Positions 12,352 through 23,125 of a stretch of 64,000 nt of DNA are shown one piece after another. How positions within the stretch are numbered: position 1 is the first letter of the stretch; each line of letters begins with the position of its first letter. This stretch comes from Linnemannia elongata (lineage: Eukaryota; Mortierellomycota; Mortierellomycetes; Mortierellales; Mortierellaceae): positions 971,006 to 1,035,005 of the forward strand of contig JAXBDG010000020.1 of assembly GCA_036320915.1 (NCBI GenBank). The letters run 5' to 3'. Under the pieces are notes generated by a model. It searched no databases, was not told the origin of the DNA, and worked only from the letters and a program-made list of their open reading frames with translations. A program made the position numbers and the translations under genes.

Positions 12352-12486
12352 AGCAGCGTTTTCAGTAAATCTTGTGAAAATTAGCGCCGCTCAGTAAACC
12401 CTGTGCTAATCAACGCCGCTTAGTGGACCTTTTGCCAACCAGCGCCGCTCTTCGGATACACATTCCGTTACTTGGCGCCGCTTTTT
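12352..12486 (+). repeat. 29-bp tandem repeat, about 4 copies
   Basis: Degenerate units of the form AGCGCCGCTCAGTAAACC...CTAATC start at about 12355, 12383, 12412 and 12441, with a final partial CGCCGC. They lie just after the stop codon of the NACHT/WD40 gene. Function is unknown; they may fall in its 3' UTR or terminator. Confidence 0.7.
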
Positions 12487-12699
12487 GTATTGGCAGCAAT
12501 CTCTGCAACGGGAAGGCTCTCAAGGACACACTGTCGCCTCCGCACCAGGATAAAAAAGGAATTTTATGTCCAGCAGCCGTTTGGCCTTTGTAAATTTACA
12601 GGATCCGTCGACCCTTGTGTAACATTGTGGGTGAAAGGTCCGACTTGACAAGATCGTTTAGCAAAACAGCGTCTCCATTGACAGCCACACGACATACAC

Positions 12700-13077
12700 G
12701 CATATATATATCATGCTTTCAGTATCCTATCCACATCCTCAACAGCTCCCTACCCTTCTTTACCAACATAAAGATCACTCTGCCTCTCTTCCTCTTGGCT
12801 TTGGCTACGTCGTGTAATGCGGCGTATACCAGATGCTACTCGCCTGCCTACGAGACTGTCATTTGCAGCGCATATATTTCCGATAACAACCCCCAACCAG
12901 AATATGGTAAATCCCTGGATGTGGCCTGGACTGACTCGTTCCTTCTGCTCCGAGGATGGCCGATACTGCGAGACCTTCACTGTTAATGAAGGAAGCGTTC
13001 ACATCGCAGTGACGAACAACGGCGCTTTTTGCTCATGTGACATTGCAATCGACAACAAGGAACACAAGTGCTGCTAA
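12700..13077 (+). pseudogene. small Cys-rich secreted protein, frame-broken
   Basis: A TATATATATATC box lies at 12702-12712. One frame reads a hydrophobic secretion-type segment (ITLPLFLLALATSCNAAY) followed by TRCYSPAYETVICSAYISD. The continuation with the family-like Cys pattern (FCSEDGRYCETFTVNEGS, then NNGAFCSCDI and KEHKCC, stop at 13077) is in the next frame. The switch lies near 12940 in TTCCTTCTGC, and no intron of suitable length bridges it. A start codon in the signal-peptide frame is also missing; the nearby ATG at 12713 is in a third frame. It is either a decayed effector-like gene or one hit by sequence indels. Cys-rich secreted proteins of this size in soil fungi often act outside the cell; no specific role can be given. 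Confidence 0.5.
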
Positions 13078-13079
13078 AA

Positions 13080-14150
13080 CGGTAGCTCCTTGCTGGACGT
13101 TTTTGATAAAATTATCCTTCCTCGCTGTTTCTGTAAATATCCCAACATACATTCTTATCCTCATCGTTCTTCATTCGTATGGAAGCCACTTTGTAACTAC
13201 CAAGGAATTTCGGCGGCACTAGCATATCCTAAATATTGTTTGTTGTCTTGATAATAGATCTTTATGCTTCCAAGCTCTTAGATAATACTTCTTCATAAGC
13301 CCACAGGGATATACCTGCACTGCCTTTAGTATTAAAAGAAACTTTTATAAGCGAGCTTACATCACATTCTTTGACGCCAAGAGTCTTAACGTAGGAAGGA
13401 TCCGCTGGTCTTTTCTCTCTATGTCTCAGAAATTGTAGCAGATTTTGGCGACGACTGCATTGTTTACTCAAGCCTCGCATGCATTGACGTATCTGTTGTA
13501 TGTTGCTACTGCTCCTGTCACTACATCCCATCGATCCAGAGAATCAGATGGTGCCGATACTTTTCGCTTTCAAATCGCCTATTATCATCCTTATCAACCT
13601 CATTGTGGGCTCTGTTTTCTTGCGTTGGTTGATGACACTAATAGAATAGCCTTGCGCTAGTTTGTCATTATTGTGTAAATTCCTTGATGGACGAATTCCT
13701 CAGACAGTGAGGTGTCAATTTTTCTGCATATTTTACCGTATAGTTATTATTTCCGCCAGGTTGTTTTGTTGTGATAAGATACAATCGATTCGGATGAACC
13801 ACAGAGGACTCATGAAATATCGTTTTGTCAATGAAACATTTCAGAAGAGGAATAAAGTCTGAACAACCCTGAGAACCGCCGATATTTTTTTACCCGGACC
13901 CTTAGATATGGGAAATCGTCCGGATAAATAAAAATTAGCCCCAGACCCTTGAATTTAAACCAATTTTAGCTCTGCATACGTCGCCATATTCGATTGGCAA
14001 CAGGACTCTATCTAAATTGGCTAGAGAAAATAATGTGAGAAGGAATGACGAAAAATGGTCTATAGTTGTCGCGTCTAACTGGTGTACTACACTCATGCAT
14101 CAATCTGGCGGACCACTCTGCATTTCTCTGAACCCATTAGCTTGTGACTG
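13080..14150. other. intergenic, no supported gene
   Basis: AT-rich sequence. A minus-strand frame at 13262-13531 has protein-like composition near its end but no recognisable motif and no clean continuation, so I do not call it. Nothing else stands out. Confidence 0.45.
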
Positions 14151-14209
14151 CCTTACTCGTCCTGCCTTCAATACTTAGTTTTTCTGGATGCCTTCTCCCT
14201 CTGCCCAAG

Positions 14210-15140
14210 AAGCACTTTGTATTTTTGCCTTTATCCCTTTCTTTTTTTCTTTTTGATGCCTTGTCTTTCTCTCGGCCTTTATCCCCTTCATTTTTTCATA
14301 CCCATTTTTCTTTTTGCTACTTTCTCTTCTGCCCTCAATCCCCCTTGTCTTTTTGCTTTGATCCCTTTTTTTTTTCTTACTCCTTTCACTCACTGTCCTT
14401 GATCTTTTTGTGTCCCTCCGTTCTCTTCTCGTGATCGTTTTTTACGTCTCTCCTCAGTCTACCTTGTTTTTCTCGCGTCTCTCTTTTTGGTCGCTTTCTC
14501 ACCCTTGATCCCCCCCTTATTTTTATTGATGACTTTTCTCTCTCTGCCTTTGATGCTTTCCTTCTCTGCCTTTGATCTCGTCTTTCTCTACCCTTGATCC
14601 CTTGTTCGATATTTTCATGCCTTGCTTCTCAGCCGTTGATCCATCTTTTCTTATTTTTCTCTCGGCTCCTCCTTTTTTTGTTTCCCTTCTGCCCTTGATG
14701 CTCCCGGGTTCTTTCAGGTCTTGGTCATTTTCATCCCCTTGATATTTTCGTGCACTTGTCTTTTCATACCTTGATTTTCTTTTCCATTAATGGGTGAACA
14801 ATCCAGCGCGTTTCGAGTTCTGCTTCAGTATGATAGGAAGAGCTGACATCGAAGGATCAAAAAGCAATGTTGCTATGAACGCTTGGCTACCACAAGCCAG
14901 CTATCTTCGTTCTCTATACCCTATTGTCTTCTGTATCCATTGATGTTTTAGTTCCTATGTCTTCCCTTTCTGTGTTTCTTTTGTTTTTAACCCCTTTGTA
15001 CTTTTTGTATCCATTTCTTTCGTTTTTTTGTCTGTACCCCCTTGATTTTTCTTATTCATTACCCCCTTGATCTCTTGAAAACCATCCTTTCCCTTTCTCT
15101 GTATCCTTTTTCACGGTATCCCCTTTGATCATTTCGCATT
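14210..15140 (+). repeat. pyrimidine-rich degenerate repeat region
   Basis: About 900 bp of T/C-rich sequence in which CCTTGAT or CTTTGATC recurs every 30-80 bases between runs of TTTTTC and CTCT (for example near 14396, 14508, 14570, 14597, 14695, 14738 and 15043). Spacing is irregular, so it is not a clean satellite. It has no gene and strong strand asymmetry. Confidence 0.55.
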
Positions 15141-15310
15141 CATAGAAATAGAAATGAACCAGTGGATTATCACAACCAAATTCAATCGTCATTTGCCTTT
15201 TACTCCTTCCATCCCTGTCCTGTGCCCTCCCTGATTCCGGTGTAGCCCAGAGTCAACGAGCCTGTTGGCAGTAGTAGACACCGTATTGCTCCCATGTGCC
15301 TGTCTAGGTC

Positions 15311-15430
15311 AGTATATATAGCCTCCATCCCTCCATTGCCTTCAACCTCACCACATTTCTCTCCAAAAACAAAAGTAAGTAACAGATTTTCGACATTTGC
15401 TCACTCATGTTAACTGCTATTCATTTACAG
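15311..15430 (+). promoter_or_regulatory. TATA box and leader intron of secreted-protein gene
   Basis: TATATATA at 15313-15320 is followed about 55 bases later by a GTAAGT donor (15375) and a TTTACAG acceptor ending at 15430. This fits a core promoter plus a short spliced 5' UTR for the Cys-rich gene that begins near 15479. Confidence 0.55.
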
Positions 15431-15478
15431 GATCTAATTTTTATAACTATTTGTTGATGAACCCAAACCAGATCCAAT

Positions 15479-16128
15479 GCGTGTTTTATCTCTCTTGCTG
15501 ATCTCTTCGCTTTCACATGGTTGCGTTTGCAGAGTTCAATGCTCTGTGCACGAGCGATGTTGATTGTAACACGGACGCCGGGGAACACTGTATTAAGGTG
15601 GCGATGGGCCAAATCGACACTTATCATTGTCTTACTTTCCCGTTGCCTGAGGCGGAATCTAACAGGCTGACCAATGGACGTGCTCGGGTTGGTAATCTCC
15701 GTGAATGCAACGTCCCTGAGCGAAAGGGATGTCTAAGCAATTACGCGATAGTTGAGAGTCCAGAGAATTGTTGCACCCAGCAAATGTATGTCCAGTATGG
15801 CTCCTCCGTCAAGCGCTTTGACTTCGCATGTGTGAGTGGGTATCTCTGTGATGCCAGCGATGGATGCAGGGCCAATATCGACTGCCCAGACACCCAACTT
15901 TGCATTGACCAGAAATGCGGATATGCAAAGGCAGGCGTTGACTTCGGAGAGGATGGCAAACCCCCTTTGAAAAATCGATGCTGTGATTCAGGCGTTGTTG
16001 GTCACGATGGCATGTGTTCCACTACAATGGGAGGATGCAATGGGGACTCGGATTGTATGGGGATGGTGGGGGGAGAATCTGGGTTGTACTGTAAGGGACA
16101 ATGCATTCGCAGAGGTGACAACTGCTAG
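15479..16128 (+). CDS. Cys-rich secreted-type protein (signal peptide out of frame)
   Basis: The main frame (ATG 15517 to stop 16128) encodes 203 residues with about 22 cysteines in spaced pairs (CTSDVDCN, CLSNY, ENCCTQQ, CRANIDCPDTQLCIDQKCG, NRCCDSG, CNGDSDC), like dickkopf/EGF-type disulfide-rich fungal secreted proteins. It starts MVAFAEFNALC, which lacks a full signal peptide. Just upstream an ATG at 15479 gives an excellent signal core (MRVLSLLLISSLS) in another frame. A one-base change near 15516 would join the two with cleavage near VAFA. The intact frame supports a real gene; the start supports either a base error or a recent loss of secretion. Function is not recognisable. Confidence 0.65.
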
Positions 16129-16307
16129 AACTTGGAAGCAGATGCCACAGATACACACTCATCTTACCCTTACCTCCGTCACCCATCAGCATTGAATGCA
16201 TGTCACTTAGTCAATAGCAAAGAGCGCCTTTATCCCCATTAACTCTATAAATCACACGCGCATGTCGCGTTGCTAAACTCATCATAATACAGCACATGGT
16301 GATACTG
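16129..16307. other. 3' flank, no gene seen
   Basis: Short AT-rich spacer between the Cys-rich gene and the dispersed repeat, with no recognisable motif. Confidence 0.4.
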
Positions 16308-16755
16308 GATATCACGATACAGTACACATACTATAATAGTACATATCCAGTCGACCTAAGAGCTGATGCCAAGATGATCGCAGACATATGTTTGGAACAG
16401 GATCAAGAATCTGCCTGATCCTTCCACCAGTCGTGAACCGTCAAAAGGACATCGCGTCGGACACCATGTTGACTAATAATGACTGGTCTCGAAGGCGCTG
16501 TCCATTTCTCCTTTAGCTTTTTATACTGTGAAATGAGCACACTTTATTTCTCCGCGGGGGCCATTGCTTAGATCCGTATACAAAAAATTGAAAGAGTCAG
16601 GTCTGGGCCTAGAGAAAATGTAACCAAGGCAGAGATCTATTCTTTCATTTATTTTTATGTTCTTTCTTTTTATTTTCTTATGTCTTTACTTCTTCCATCT
16701 CCTCTGTCCCCTCGCCGTCGACACCACTCTCACTCAACATTCGTCTTTTTCCTTC
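16308..16755 (+). repeat. dispersed repeat, copy 2
   Basis: Diverged partner of the repeat at 6680-7120, same strand and same order of landmarks. It ends just before a decayed F-box fragment, while copy 1 has no F-box sequence after it. The repeat is therefore probably independent of the F-box family. Confidence 0.65.
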
Positions 16756-16929
16756 CTTGCAAAATCTACCACGAAGCAGTCACAAATATTAGAAACACGT
16801 ATTGGCTCCTTAGCGGCCACTTTTTGTTCTACCCCTTGACAGTACGCAGTGAATCCGCTAAAGTATTTTTCACCTTTCCCCCACCTGGTAGTGTTAAAGC
16901 GATTCAATTCTCAAGAAACAAAAGTACAA

Positions 16930-17325
16930 CGATAACAGCAACTCGCGTTGCTGAAACTGTTGCGACGTCTGCCCGGTCTGGAAGAACTGCAGGTCTGGCA
17001 ACTCTATGTCAGATCGCCATCGTCGTTGTCTGAGGTTAGTACTGCTGTTGCTGCAATGACACCGTTTCCGAAGTTGGAGCTGCTTCGGGTTGAAGGGAAA
17101 TTAGAATTTGACGAGGTGGACAAGTCGATAGTGTTGCTGGTGGGGTTGTGTCCGAGTTTGACTCGGTTCTGGATGGCGCCTGTTAGGGGAATGGTTGATG
17201 ACGGCGTTGTGGGATCATCGCTTTTTTCTGGACTCGATTGGGCGCTGTGAGGAAGGGGCTATTGAGGCCTGGAGGAAGCGCCGAGCTGAGGGTGGACATT
17301 TGCCTATAGTTGTTACTCTGCACTG
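16930..17325 (+). pseudogene. F-box gene fragment, C-terminal half
   Basis: The frame LKLLRRLPGLEELQVWQLYV through SIVLLVGLCPSLTRF matches the C-terminal third of the intact F-box proteins at the window start. Near 17220 the match moves to the next frame (EEGAIEAWRKRRAEGG, equivalent to the family's AEAWKRRR ending). The F-box and most LRR sequence are absent. It is a truncated, frameshifted relic. Confidence 0.65.
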
Positions 17326-17454
17326 AGAATAAACAAGCCTCCTCCTTTTTTGCCTTATTTCACACGGTTTTGGTGCGGGTCGTTTTTTCTTTTCCTTTGG
17401 GTAAATAGGACATAGTGACGCCACTTGCCTGTGTCAGAGTAAATAGAAAAACAT

Positions 17455-17720
17455 AACATCAAAAAATGAACGGTGCATTTTCCTCACTTCTTCCCCCACC
17501 CTATTTGTTCCTTTTCTTGGTCTGGCATCATGTGCTTCCTCACTTCTTTCCTCTTTTGTTCTTCACACGCTTGTTCGACATGACCACCACTGCCACCAAA
17601 AACATCCCAGGACCCCACTTCATCAACAACAACAATCATCACCAATGCAACTAGCATAAGTCATTGCCTTGCCAGAACTCATCGACCACATTTGGTTATT
17701 ACACTCCCCCCCCCCCCCCT
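17455..17720 (+). pseudogene. F-box gene start relic
   Basis: A duplicated copy of 4141-4440: CT-rich leader, then GTCATTGCCTTGCCAGAACT encoding VIALPELIDHI, the beginning of an F-box. It breaks off in a C14 homopolymer at about 17707-17720. The downstream sequence is an unrelated minisatellite, so the rest of the gene was lost or replaced. Confidence 0.55.
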
Positions 17721-17810
17721 TAGGAATTCCACAGCTTCTCAGCATGTCTTTAACAGTATTTATGCATCCACCAAGAAAATATCATACGACTACTGTGGCT
17801 TAATGAAGAA

Positions 17811-18360
17811 AGAAAAGAATGTATGCACAGTGCATGAAAAAGAAAGGAGCATGGGGACGTGCTAAGGCGTGAGTAGCATTTTCCACAGCGCATGAACAAG
17901 AACAAGCGCAGAGGAACGTAAAAAGAGTGTGTAGCAAGAAGAGAATATATGCACAGCGCATGGATAGGGAAAAGGAGCATGGGAACGTGCAAGGATGTGG
18001 AAGCGAAAGAAAGAAAAGGCGCATGGGAATGTACCGGGCGTGGGCAGCTAAGAAAAGGAAGTATGTACAGCTGCAACAGCGCATGAACAGAGAAAAGGGG
18101 CATGGGAACGAGCCAAGCGTGTGATAGCGAAATAAAAGAAAGTATGCACAGCGCATGAACAGTAAAAAGGGGCATAGGATCGTGCCAGGGCGTGGACAGC
18201 AAAGGAAAAAAGAGTGGAAGTATAGCGCATGAAAGCAAGGGACATGGGAAAGTACACGGCGTGCGAAGCAAAAAAGAAAGAATGCACCTACAGCGCATGA
18301 ACAAAGAAAAGGGGCATGGGAACGTACCAAGGCTGAGTAGCGAGTAAAATAAGAATGTAC
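17811..18360 (+). repeat. minisatellite, about 9 units of 55-75 bp
   Basis: Degenerate units built on CAGCGCATGAACA, AAAAGGGGCATGGGAACGTG, C(A)AGGCGTG and AGCGAAA. Two minus-strand frames stay open for about 200 codons, reading repeated HAPFLFMRC-like peptides. That is a by-product of the repeat, not evidence of a protein. Confidence 0.75.
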
Positions 18361-18900
18361 AATGGGCCATTGCCCCTCTTCTAAGGCCAAATAGATCATC
18401 GGCGTCGAAAGCCGTTATCAGGGAGCGTACAGTGCGGCGATATTTTTTTCTTTTCTTTTGAAAGGTGTCGTTCGAAGGGGATCATGGCTCAGAAAGAGGA
18501 ACAGTCTTATGCGCATAAATGCCTTTGACGTCCGCGGAAAGCGACGCTTTGGTATTGGCGAACGTCAGCGAAGAAATAGTCTTCTCATGCAGCTTCAGGC
18601 ATTTGTAACAAAAATGATCTACTTCCCTATCTTCCTCTCTGCCCTGCCTTAGTCTGAAGTGTGGTAAGACTTTTCTTGCGCTTTGACCCCAAGGCGCAAT
18701 CCCTGAGAAACCACATCCGCTCTAGCAAAGAAAGAGGAGAATTTGCTGTTCTAACTCGATACATATAAATTCCTTGGCTTGTCTGCACATTCCGTTCTCG
18801 TTCACATCGGTTCTTTTCCTTTAAGCTAAACCATCCTTCGCAAACACCACCCCAATCGACATTCTCACTATAGCTGTTCCAAGAATACTTTAAGCACATC
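18361..18900 (+). promoter_or_regulatory. upstream region with TATA box of the next gene
   Basis: No gene is visible between the minisatellite and the small secreted-protein gene. TATAAA at 18764-18769 lies about 135 bases before the start codon and is followed by C/T-rich sequence, as expected for a fungal core promoter. Confidence 0.5.
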
Positions 18901-19242
18901 ATGCTGAAACACGGAGTCCTTTTTCTCGTCGCTACATCGCTCCTCCTGTCGCACCAGGTCGCCTTCGTCGAGTCGCTGTCATGCACTCAACAACTGATTG
19001 ATATGACGATTTTATACGCTCGGTATCAATCCAGAGCGGATTGTACGGATGTTCTCGCGGGAAGATTCAGATGCAACTACCCAGGAAGTCCAAGCCAAGC
19101 CGACCTAAAATACTTCATCCAAGAATATGAGGCATGCATGGACAACTATGGCGGAACATCGTCATACTACCGGTACGACGACGGCAATTGCGCGACCAGT
19201 CCAAACGATCCTGTGTTGATGTTCAGAGCACAGCGCATGTAG
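18901..19242 (+). CDS. small secreted Cys-containing protein
   Basis: 113 residues in one exon. The N-terminus (KHGVLFLVATSLLLSHQVAF, likely cleaved after VES) is a clear signal peptide. The mature part is about 88 residues with five cysteines (LSCTQ, DCTDV, RCNYP, EACMD, NCATS). Just past the TAG stop the same frame reads DCSYGYTAG, which would give a sixth cysteine. An even Cys number is usual for disulfide-bonded secreted proteins, so the stop may be premature. No family is recognised. Size, signal and position among other secreted-protein genes suggest an extracellular or effector-like role. Confidence 0.65.
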   Translation: MLKHGVLFLVATSLLLSHQVAFVESLSCTQQLIDMTILYARYQSRADCTDVLAGRFRCNYPGSPSQADLKYFIQEYEACMDNYGGTSSYYRYDDGNCATSPNDPVLMFRAQRM

Positions 19243-20519
19243 GATTGCTCTTACGGGTATACGGCAGGAGCAGCTCAACATCGTCTGTCAGGAATCAGGC
19301 CCAGGCGACCCATTAGCTACTTGCTCTCTTAACTCTCCTACACATAAGTTAACTCGCTAAAGCAGCTTCCCTCGTTACTACTCTTATCGAAATCTTTTGC
19401 TATTAAAATGCCCTTAAGCAACATGTGGAAATGATACAAATCCAATATGCAGTCTTGTAGGATCATTATTCTTCCTTTCCAGGGACTCCATCTGTGCAAC
19501 GCGGAAATGCTTACAACCCTTGTAAATTAAATGCTTACAAGGGTGTATGCATGAAAGTGTACTATGAGTAAAGATTCGATGAAAGGGGGTCTTTTACATT
19601 AGTGTAAGACGCACTCAACGAGTGAATAAACACACATAGGTAAGCATTTCATAAAACGAAGGTCGAACAACCCAGTAAGGCTCTGGTTTTTTTGGAATGT
19701 TTACAATGGTGTATCAATTAGCCCCAAATCCATTTTTTACATACTTGTAGGAACATACGGCATCGCCTTTTCTTACCCCATTGTAAACAAAACTCGATTC
19801 TGCTTCCTTTACAACTGAGTAAGGATTACAGCAGAAAGGAGGCGGTTTTTATTTGCCGACAATTGGTCTAATCCTGGTTTGACCAGCGCTGCTGGATGCC
19901 TTAAGTCATTTGACTAGGCGACGCCCTTATCTGTGAATTGTCCATTTTTTTTGTTTTTGCCTCATTGATTTGACAGAAGGCAACAAAAGGTGTTTGACGC
20001 CTTGAGTGTCCATTTTGCTGGCGAATTTTTTTTTGTCTTCAGGATGCCGGCCATCTTGACCTGACTTTTACATCCTTGTTACACTCATTTTTACACCCGT
20101 TCACACTTGAACCTGGCCAGAGTCGAAACACAAATTAGCCTCATCTTTCAGGCCATTACTGAACATGCACCGTCATTCGCTTTGTCTTCTTTTCAGATCT
20201 CGTCTCTTCAATCTCTCTTTATATTCAAACACAAGGAAACAAGGCTAAATCAAGCTCCACCAAGCTCAGGATCCTACACAGTCCTTGTTTGCTCGTTTGT
20301 TTCTTTGTCAAATATGTCATACAGGACGAATAAAATAAGCAAAATATAGTTTATTCTTCGAGGTATCTTATGCCTTGCCGTCCGTGTAATTCTGCACTCA
20401 AAGAGGAAGTGATTACAGGGAGAGGTGCCAAGGACCTGATTGTGCATCTAAAGGTAGAAGAGAATAAGAATTGGTGAGAGATGAAAGGTAGAAGGAGAGG
20501 CTAAAGGAGGGCAGAGGGA

Positions 20520-20745
20520 AGGTGAGGAGGAGTAGAGGGAGCAGCTAGAGGGGAGTAGAGGGGAGCATCTAGAGGGGAGTAGAGGGAAGCAGCAAGAGGG
20601 GGGTAGAGGGGAGCAGCTAGAGGGGAATAGAGGGGAGCAGCAAGAGGGGGGTAGAGGGGAGCAGCTAGAGGGGAATAGAGGGGAGCAGCTAGAGGGGAGT
20701 AGAGGGAAGCAGCTAGAGGGGGGTAGAGGGGGGTAGAGGGAAAGG
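20520..20745 (+). repeat. 24-bp minisatellite in left arm
   Basis: About nine units of AGAGGGGAGCAGCTAGAGG type, with CTAG or CAAG variants alternating. The complementary array is at 41345-41555 in the right arm. Confidence 0.8.
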
Positions 20746-21069
20746 GGGAAGGGTGTTAAGAAAAAAGAAAAGAGTGAAGGAGAAAGGGAGACAAGGGATA
20801 ACGTGCGTGGAGGGAATGGGGGACGGATGGAGGGATAAAGAGGAAGAGGAGAGTTGAGTGTCATAAGGCGATATAATAATACGAAAGAGAAAAGGAAAAT
20901 GTAACAGAAGGGAGGAAAAGTCCAATTCGGACTGTAGCTCTTTTTAAAACGTTGTAAGAATTCTCAACAGCTGAGCTGTGTACAATGAGTCGTTTTTCTA
21001 ATGACAGTCGTCCATTGCTCCCTCTCTCTCCTTCCTCTCCGCTCCCTGTATCTCTCATTTCGTAAACTT

Positions 21070-21087
21070 GCACCCGTGCACGGGTGC
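21070..21087. other. 18-bp perfect palindrome in left arm
   Basis: GCACCCGTGCACGGGTGC, self-complementary throughout, is present once per arm (right copy 41001-41018). It could bind a dimeric protein or form a hairpin. Confidence 0.75.
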
Positions 21088-22045
21088 TTCGAAAAGATAG
21101 AAAACAGAGAAAGGCAAGCGATACTAATCACCTGCATGCTCTTTTCTTACCCACACAATTATACATAAGAAAAACAGTTAAGCAAAAACAACAACGATGA
21201 GGTAGCAGGAATGAGTGATTAAGTTAAGGAACAACCACCTCCACCATCAATCCAACAGAAAAACAAAAGATGGTGAGGGGCAGAACGAGAGGAAGCCAAG
21301 GAGGAACGATACAAGCTTTCAAGTAGACAACTTCCTCCTACTCGTGTTATAAAAAAAGAGAGAATTGGGCAAAAACATGTGCCTACGTCGCTTTCTTTTT
21401 TTTTTTTTTTTTTTTTTTGTTTTCTTCTTTTACAAAGTGGTCAAAGCATAACGGCGCGAATGGGCCTCCATAACCTTATACTTTTCTTAGGCCTGGATCT
21501 TGATAGAAACAACAAGGTGTACAACCAAGGACGAATATCCCCAAATAAAAAGCTAGCGTGGGGTGAGAGAGAGGGCGAAAGGCAAGCTCGTGAGAACTCA
21601 GAATACGAGCCTTGCAAAGACTGACCTGGGATCAAAGGGTGCATGATGTGACGTATGCCTCTCCCCCTGTTGCGGTACGGGGTTTTTATTCTATTTTACC
21701 CCGTCTTTTTATTTAACGAAGAAGTGCTGCTAGCGACCACATCACCACATGGCGGATGGTCGCTTCTCAACTACCACCTCCGTGATTGTTTATAATAATC
21801 ATCATCTCCGTGATTATTTACCACCTCTGTGATTAACTATCACATCTGTGGTTAAATATCACTCCAGTGGTGTAAAACAATAAAACAACTCTTTTTTTCT
21901 CGTTAACTTAGACTGCATACTTTTCACCCCTTTCTTTTCCTTGACTCTGGTCCAGCAATTGCTTGGTCGATATAGGCGATACCAACCTCGCAATCACGTG
22001 CATAACACGCTCGGCCTCGACCCTCCATGAAAAAGGAGATAGAAG

Positions 22046-22190
<145 letters not shown>

Positions 22191-23125
22191 AGAGAGAGGG
22201 CGAGACAGAGAGTACAAGAATGACTGGGGGACTCGAAAATGAAAAGAGTGTGAGAAGTATGGGTAGAATTAACGAGAAGAAAGAGTGCGTTTTCTTTATT
22301 TTGCACCACAGAGCAGATAATAAGCAGTATCGGCTCGTGTGGCTTGATCGGTTGAGCGTTTCTTCGTTAAAAAAACGGATAAATAAAAATAAACCCGTAC
22401 CACAACAGCTGCACATGTTTGCACGGGCCTTTCATTGATTTTCCTTCCTCTTTTTTTGACCACATCCTCTTCCCTTTATTCCCTCGCTTGCCTCTTTTTT
22501 TTTCTTGGATTCTGGCGAAGCGAATGCTTGACCAATATGAATAATACCCAATTAGTATAGCCATCTATTTACCCACAATCACTTACGTAACACGCTCGTT
22601 CGCGGCTCCGTGAAAAAGGAGATGGAGGTGTGTGCGTGTGTGCGTGTGTGTGTGAGAGAGAGGGCGAGGCAGAGAGGACAAGCATGACTGAGGGACTCGA
22701 AAGAGAAAGGGTGCACATGTTTGCACGGGCCTTTCATTGATTTTCCTTCCTCTTTCTTGACCACATCCTCTTCCCTTTATTCCCTTGCTTGCCACTTTTT
22801 TTATTTCTTTGATACTGGCGAAGCGACTGCCCGGCCGATATGAGTAATACCCAATTGATACTGCCATCTATTTACTCATAGTCACTTACATGATACGCCC
22901 GTCCGCGCCGAAGCCAACAGGACCACATCAGAAGAAGCAGAATTGCGTTTGTCCTTGCAATGCACACCCAACGAACCACAAAATAAATCTCGTACAACAA
23001 CGACATCTATATCTCTTTTTCTTTTTATTTATTTGCATACTGTTCATAAGCAAACCAATTCCAACACTTCCATATCACAACAGCAGAAAAGTATTCTAGA
23101 CACATTTCCACTCATAACTCCCTCG

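Noticed and set aside
12907..12954. A 48-base intron to explain the frame switch in the 12.7-kb secreted protein
   Set aside because: The length is a multiple of three, so splicing it does not move the reading into the Cys-rich frame.
13262..13531. Minus-strand gene of 89 residues
   Set aside because: Some protein-like composition, but no motif, no plausible start and no continuation in flanking exons.
17750..18399. Minus-strand proteins of about 200 residues
   Set aside because: They are translations of the minisatellite in two frames at once, with repeated HAPFLFMRC-like peptides.
22411..22890. Repeated units in the arms as a CRISPR-like array
   Set aside because: The units are about 300 bp, with only two or three copies and no short repeat-spacer pattern; the genome is fungal.
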